Source of the DNA: a virus
IMG/VR virus record: IMGVR_UViG_3300034068_001002
Location: 1-22,411 of that record
DNA: 22,411 nt
Strand: one strand, 5' to 3'
The notes under the pieces were generated by a model. The model saw nothing but the letters and a program-made list of their open reading frames with translations. It ran no database searches and had not been told where the DNA came from. Numbering within the stretch: position 1 is the stretch's first letter; the number at the start of each line of letters is the position of its first letter. Positions 21,468 to 22,411 of this stretch are shown piece by piece. Position numbers and translations under genes: made by a program.

Positions 21468-21837
21468 GAATTTGTATTCCCTCATCGTTAGTATAATAAA
21501 TTTTATGGAATGCTTCATTACACCATTTGGCACACACAGAGCATGGTTTTGAGTTTCTATAGTTACCAAATCTATTAAACCGAAAATTGAGAAGAGTTAA
21601 TTTTTCTCCTCTTAGTGACTTTGGTATTTTTCGGTAGGCATCAAGTTCTGAGTGCATATCAGAACCACGATATCCCAAACGAAAAGTATCGGGGTGGGTC
21701 TTGAACACATTTTGACCCACCGCGATAATTTTCCGCTTATATATGACCAGTGAGATGTGTTTCTTTTGTCTCTCCATTGCCATTGAAAGGGGTTTGGCAA
21801 TAGGAACAAAATGTTCAATCACATGATCTATATTCAT
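21463..21837 (-). CDS. Cytidine/deoxycytidylate deaminase-like protein
   Basis: A 124-residue protein with both zinc-deaminase motifs: HSE at residues 62-64 (MHSELDAYRK) and PCSVC at 98-102 (SKPCSVCAKW), giving H62, C99 and C102 as zinc ligands and E64 as proton shuttle. The spacing between them (about 35 residues) fits the family. The expected strand before the first motif is present (HISLVIYKRKIIAVGQN). It is shorter than T4 Cd (193) and has HSE in place of the more frequent HAE. Substrate (dCMP, cytidine, RNA or DNA base) cannot be told from this. It follows the Sm-like gene by 3 nt and shares its early promoter. Confidence 0.85.
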   Translation of the reverse strand: MNIDHVIEHFVPIAKPLSMAMERQKKHISLVIYKRKIIAVGQNVFKTHPDTFRLGYRGSDMHSELDAYRKIPKSLRGEKLTLLNFRFNRFGNYRNSKPCSVCAKWCNEAFHKIYYTNDEGIQIL

Positions 21838-21840
21838 GAT

Positions 21841-22152
21841 TTACACAGTTAACTTTAATCCACTAGGACCACTAACAGTTCCCGTGCTAGTAACAATACC
21901 CTTATTGAGACTACTATCATACTGAGATTTTAGTTCATCTAGAGGATCAACAGTGAATGCAACAAAGCTCTTTGGAACTGTAACACCCTTAGAAGCCTTA
22001 CTGTACATCATCCAAGGCATTAGTCCAATCTGACCTTGTTGCATAGGAATAAGAACTGCAGGGTCTTTAAATGTCCATGTAGTCTCTGTTTCATTAAATC
22101 TTGCTAAAATTTCTTCACCCGAATTAAGTCTAAATATCTTTACATTACTCAT
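21841..22152 (-). CDS. Sm-like (LSm/Hfq-type) protein of marine T4-like phages
   Basis: A 103-residue protein that I place with the small Sm-like proteins common in marine T4-like phages, from memory and with limited certainty. NVKIFRLNSGEEILARF is a typical strand-turn-strand with 'L-x-x-G-E-E-I/L', similar to an Sm1 start, then WTFKDPAVLIPMQQGQIGLMPW and a beta strand FVAFTVDPLDELKSQYDSS. The tail is Thr/Ser/Gly-rich and likely disordered. Ribosome site AAGGA is well placed (about 7 nt before ATG), and a sigma70-type promoter is about 25 nt upstream. As the first gene of an early-type operon, it may bind RNA, but this is inference. Confidence 0.6.
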   Translation of the reverse strand: MSNVKIFRLNSGEEILARFNETETTWTFKDPAVLIPMQQGQIGLMPWMMYSKASKGVTVPKSFVAFTVDPLDELKSQYDSSLNKGIVTSTGTVSGPSGLKLTV

Positions 22153-22175
22153 TTTGGTATCCTTTGTATATTTTA

Positions 22176-22203
22176 ATTATATCACTCTTAATAATAATAG
22201 CAA
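22176..22203 (-). promoter_or_regulatory. Sigma70-type promoter for the Sm-like/deaminase operon
   Basis: Minus strand TTGCTA (22203-22198), 16-nt spacer, TATAAT (22181-22176). A perfect -10 and fair -35, with the same 16-nt spacing as the other two early-type promoters in this window. Confidence 0.75.
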
Positions 22204-22214
22204 GCATTAATCAT

Positions 22215-22411
22215 ATGAAATCATTTAAACAATATTTGGCTGAAGATAATGGCGAAGCAAAACAACCAGCTAAGACATATCATGAAAAATTTCATAGTAA
22301 ATTAGAAAAAGAATTTGGAAAAGAATATCTAATAATGATGGATGCTGCAAAAAGAAATGATATTCCTGATACAGATTATGATGGTATAGCAATGTTAGGT
22401 GCAATACGACG
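22215..22411 (+). CDS. Protein with T4-type capsid-targeting N-terminus (partial)
   Basis: The first 65 residues of a plus-strand gene, cut by the window end. It begins MKSFKQYLAEDNGEAK. T4 internal head proteins (for example IPIII) begin with a similar capsid-targeting peptide, MKTYQEFIAE, cut by the prohead protease after its Leu/Ile-x-Glu; here LAE (residues 8-10) fits that cleavage rule. The rest seen is charged and helical (KFHSKLEKEFGKEYLIMMDAAKR). There is no clear ribosome site in the 14 nt before the ATG and no evident TATAAATA. The capsid role is inference from the short N-terminal motif, which is also seen in phage proteins without proven internal location. Confidence 0.6.
   Translation, partial: MKSFKQYLAEDNGEAKQPAKTYHEKFHSKLEKEFGKEYLIMMDAAKRNDIPDTDYDGIAMLGAIR

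Overview
This window is a stretch of an AT-rich, tightly packed T4-like contractile-tailed phage (myovirus) genome. The call rests on a set of recognisable T4-type genes: gp15, gp14 and gp13 (neck and tail completion), gp25, gp6, gp53, gp48 and a hub (baseplate), gp4 (head completion nuclease), a gp54/gp19-like tube protein, gp26, gp32 (ssDNA-binding protein) and gp33 (late-transcription coactivator). The codon usage, the compact baseplate genes and several small proteins of a cyanophage/pelagiphage type suggest a marine phage of a cyanobacterium or of an AT-rich alphaproteobacterium such as SAR11. No host-diagnostic gene (for example psbA) is present, so the host is inference. LAYOUT. 1-8948 (minus): one late morphogenesis run, read right to left: gp48, gp53, a gp27-like hub, a small Cys-rich hub-like protein, gp25, gp6, a gp7/gpI-like protein, a Cys-rich protein, gp13, gp14 and gp15 (cut by the window edge). 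Genes abut or overlap by 1-4 nt almost throughout. 8985-11309 (plus): gp4, the tube protein, gp26 and a low-complexity protein, ending at a strong GC hairpin. Between gp26 and that last gene is an open frame with no good start codon. It is reached exactly by a -1 slip on a T TTT TTT heptamer in the last codons of gp26, the arrangement of tail-assembly-chaperone frameshifts in other tailed phages. 11336-12496 (minus): gp33 and gp32, with a sigma70-type gp32 promoter inside the end of gp33 and a leader hairpin. 12577-14797 (plus): two unrecognised beta-rich virion-type proteins. 14803-17953 (minus): a large Gly-rich then Cys-rich protein (candidate fibre or adhesin) and a Cys-rich partner. 18037-18273 (minus): a small early winged-helix-like protein. 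18370-18969 (plus): an HExxH putative metallopeptidase. 18939-22152 (minus): a hypothetical protein, a mini-Dps/ferritin-like protein, three unrecognised proteins in a late operon, a cytidine/dCMP-deaminase-like protein and an Sm-like protein. 22215-end (plus): the start of a protein whose N-terminus looks like a T4 capsid-targeting peptide. REGULATION. Two promoter classes are visible. Three sigma70-type promoters with 16-nt spacers drive early-type genes (gp32, the winged-helix gene, the Sm-like/deaminase pair). T4-type late elements (NATAAATA, once CTAAATA) precede structural genes, and gp33, the coactivator for such promoters, is encoded here. Several late elements lie only 6-8 nt from the start codon, so those mRNAs would be nearly leaderless. 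Eight genes start in the context TAATATG, most without a clear Shine-Dalgarno. The early-type genes, especially gp32 and the winged-helix gene, are visibly richer in GC and in AAG codons than the late genes. No tRNA, CRISPR array or insertion sequence was seen.
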